Assembly: GCA_016463045.1 (NCBI GenBank)
Contig: JAEMSB010000299.1
Location: forward strand, 1 to 6,210
DNA from: Niveispirillum sp.
GTDB lineage: Bacteria > Pseudomonadota > Alphaproteobacteria > Azospirillales > Azospirillaceae
Length of the DNA: 6,210 nucleotides
Reading direction: 5' to 3'
Position numbers and translations under genes: made by a program. This document shows, in pieces, positions 5,381 to 6,210 of this stretch. Below the pieces are notes generated by a model. The model made no database searches, was not told where the DNA came from, and saw only the letters and a list, made by a program, of their open reading frames with translations. Every line of letters begins with the position of its first letter. The stretch's first letter is position 1.

Positions 5381-6210
5381 TGCCCGCCATCGCGGCGGCC
5401 AACCGCGCGCCGCTGACAAAGGCGGCCTCTGCCCGCGCCTCCAGGCACCAGTCGCCACAGGCCCCGATGCCCAGCGTGGCATCCAGCAGGAACCCTTCGG
5501 TCAGCGGCCTTGTCGGCAGGGCATAACGCCAGCGATGGGCACTGATCAAGGCCGGATCACGACCAATGCCCGTCGCGGCGCGAAACGCCGGCAGCAGGGC
5601 CGCCACCACCGCATCCGCTGTATCCTCCAGATGCCGGATGGACCAGTCGGGGGCGGCATGGGCCACAAAGCTGGCCCCCCCGGCGCGGCCCGGCTTGGCC
5701 CCGTCATGGGCGATCCAGGACAGGGGCCGGTCCTCCGCCCCTGCACCCGCGACGAAGGCGGCGTCCCAGGCGGGAAGCGCGGCCTGATCGAAGCCCAGCA
5801 TCAGGGTCCAGCAAGGGGCCATCACGGCCTCGCCCGCGCGCGCGGCCAGGGCGGGGGCGACTGGGGACAGCAGGTCCACGGCCTGGGGTGACGGAACCGC
5901 GATGATGACAGCGGCAAACGGCCCTTCCACCGCCCCATCCTCCATCCGCAAATGCCAGTCACCGGGCGCGCCCGTGATGGTGATGGCGCGGCGGTTGAAA
6001 CGGGGGCGGGCCGCATCGGGCAGGTGGGCGATCAGACCCTGAAGGATGCCATTCATGCCGGGCACGCCCACGAACCGTTCCACGGGATGCGGCTCCACCC
6101 CGCCTTCGGCAGTCAGGCGCACGATATGCCCGGTCCAGGGTGCGGCATGGCCATCAGCCACCAGCCCGTCCATGACACGGCGCAGGCCGGGATCGCGCAC
6201 CGTCAGATAT
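5364..6210 (-). CDS. NAD(P)/FAD-dependent oxidoreductase, renalase/amine-oxidase-like, C-terminal 281 residues (runs off right edge)
   Basis: The frame is open from the right edge to a TAA at 5366-5364. It begins YLTVRDPGLRRVMDGL, which resembles the Q-Y-F-T-x-R-D-P stretch near residue 50 of renalase-like flavoproteins. The true start and the FAD-binding GxGxxG segment should therefore lie roughly 50 residues beyond the window. A GTG at 6200 is open to translation but is not a likely start, because the family-like sequence continues upstream of it. Further family marks are ERFVGVPGMNGI, a central VIIAVPSPQAVDLL strand, SWIAHDGAKPGR, and the C-terminal FAD motif GACGDWC followed by EAAFVSGARLAAAM. 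The protein probably binds FAD and oxidises an unknown small substrate or NAD(P)H-related compound in the cytoplasm. No signal or membrane segment is visible in this part. The downstream same-strand gene is the DUF1289 protein, 107 bases away. Confidence 0.88.
   Translation of the reverse strand, partial: YLTVRDPGLRRVMDGLVADGHAAPWTGHIVRLTAEGGVEPHPVERFVGVPGMNGILQGLIAHLPDAARPRFNRRAITITGAPGDWHLRMEDGAVEGPFAAVIIAVPSPQAVDLLSPVAPALAARAGEAVMAPCWTLMLGFDQAALPAWDAAFVAGAGAEDRPLSWIAHDGAKPGRAGGASFVAHAAPDWSIRHLEDTADAVVAALLPAFRAATGIGRDPALISAHRWRYALPTRPLTEGFLLDATLGIGACGDWCLEARAEAAFVSGARLAAAMAGRAVFG

Noticed and set aside
1..6210. CRISPR arrays, tRNA/rRNA genes, insertion sequences, toxin-antitoxin or defence genes
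   Set aside because: I looked for regularly spaced repeats, tRNA-like cloverleaf ends, transposase motifs and small toxin pairs and saw none; the window is filled by ordinary chromosomal genes.

Overview
This is a GC-rich window (mid-60s % by eye, not computed) with long antisense shadow frames and tight gene packing. The protein types (a receiver-DUF3369-GGDEF regulator, a small four-cysteine DUF1289 protein, a renalase-like flavoprotein) suggest an alphaproteobacterium, possibly of the Rhodospirillales/Azospirillum type. That placement is inferred from protein character only; no rRNA or other marker gene is present.

Layout, left to right. (1) At the left edge, on the minus strand, is the start of a small probable membrane protein. 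It begins at a GTG that overlaps the stop of the next gene by 4 bases. (2) Upstream of it on the minus strand, 172-2406 encodes an oligopeptidase B-type serine peptidase (S9A) with an unusual N-terminal hydrophobic segment. (3) A divergent intergenic region, 2407-2702, holds two AT-rich islands that probably carry the promoters. (4) On the plus strand, 2703-4271 encodes a receiver-DUF3369-coiled-coil-GGDEF protein, a likely phosphorylation-controlled diguanylate cyclase that starts at TTG. A HAD-family phosphatase/mutase (4287-4955) follows 15 bases later, probably in the same operon. (5) A long imperfect inverted repeat, 4952-5041, separates the HAD gene from the convergent minus-strand gene and contains the stop codons of both. 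(6) On the minus strand are a 72-residue DUF1289 protein (5038-5256) and, upstream of it, the C-terminal part of a renalase/amine-oxidase-like FAD oxidoreductase that runs off the right edge. The 107-base gap between them holds three palindromic elements.

How the genes work together: the peptidase and membrane-protein genes are translationally coupled. The c-di-GMP synthase and HAD enzyme look co-transcribed, but no functional link can be read from sequence. The flavoprotein and DUF1289 genes are co-directional and may be co-transcribed. Nothing here amounts to a clear new biological system. The most notable items are the stop-codon-bearing inverted repeat, the membrane-anchored form of oligopeptidase B, the DUF3369-GGDEF architecture with a GGEEL active-site variant, and the palindrome cluster upstream of the DUF1289 gene.
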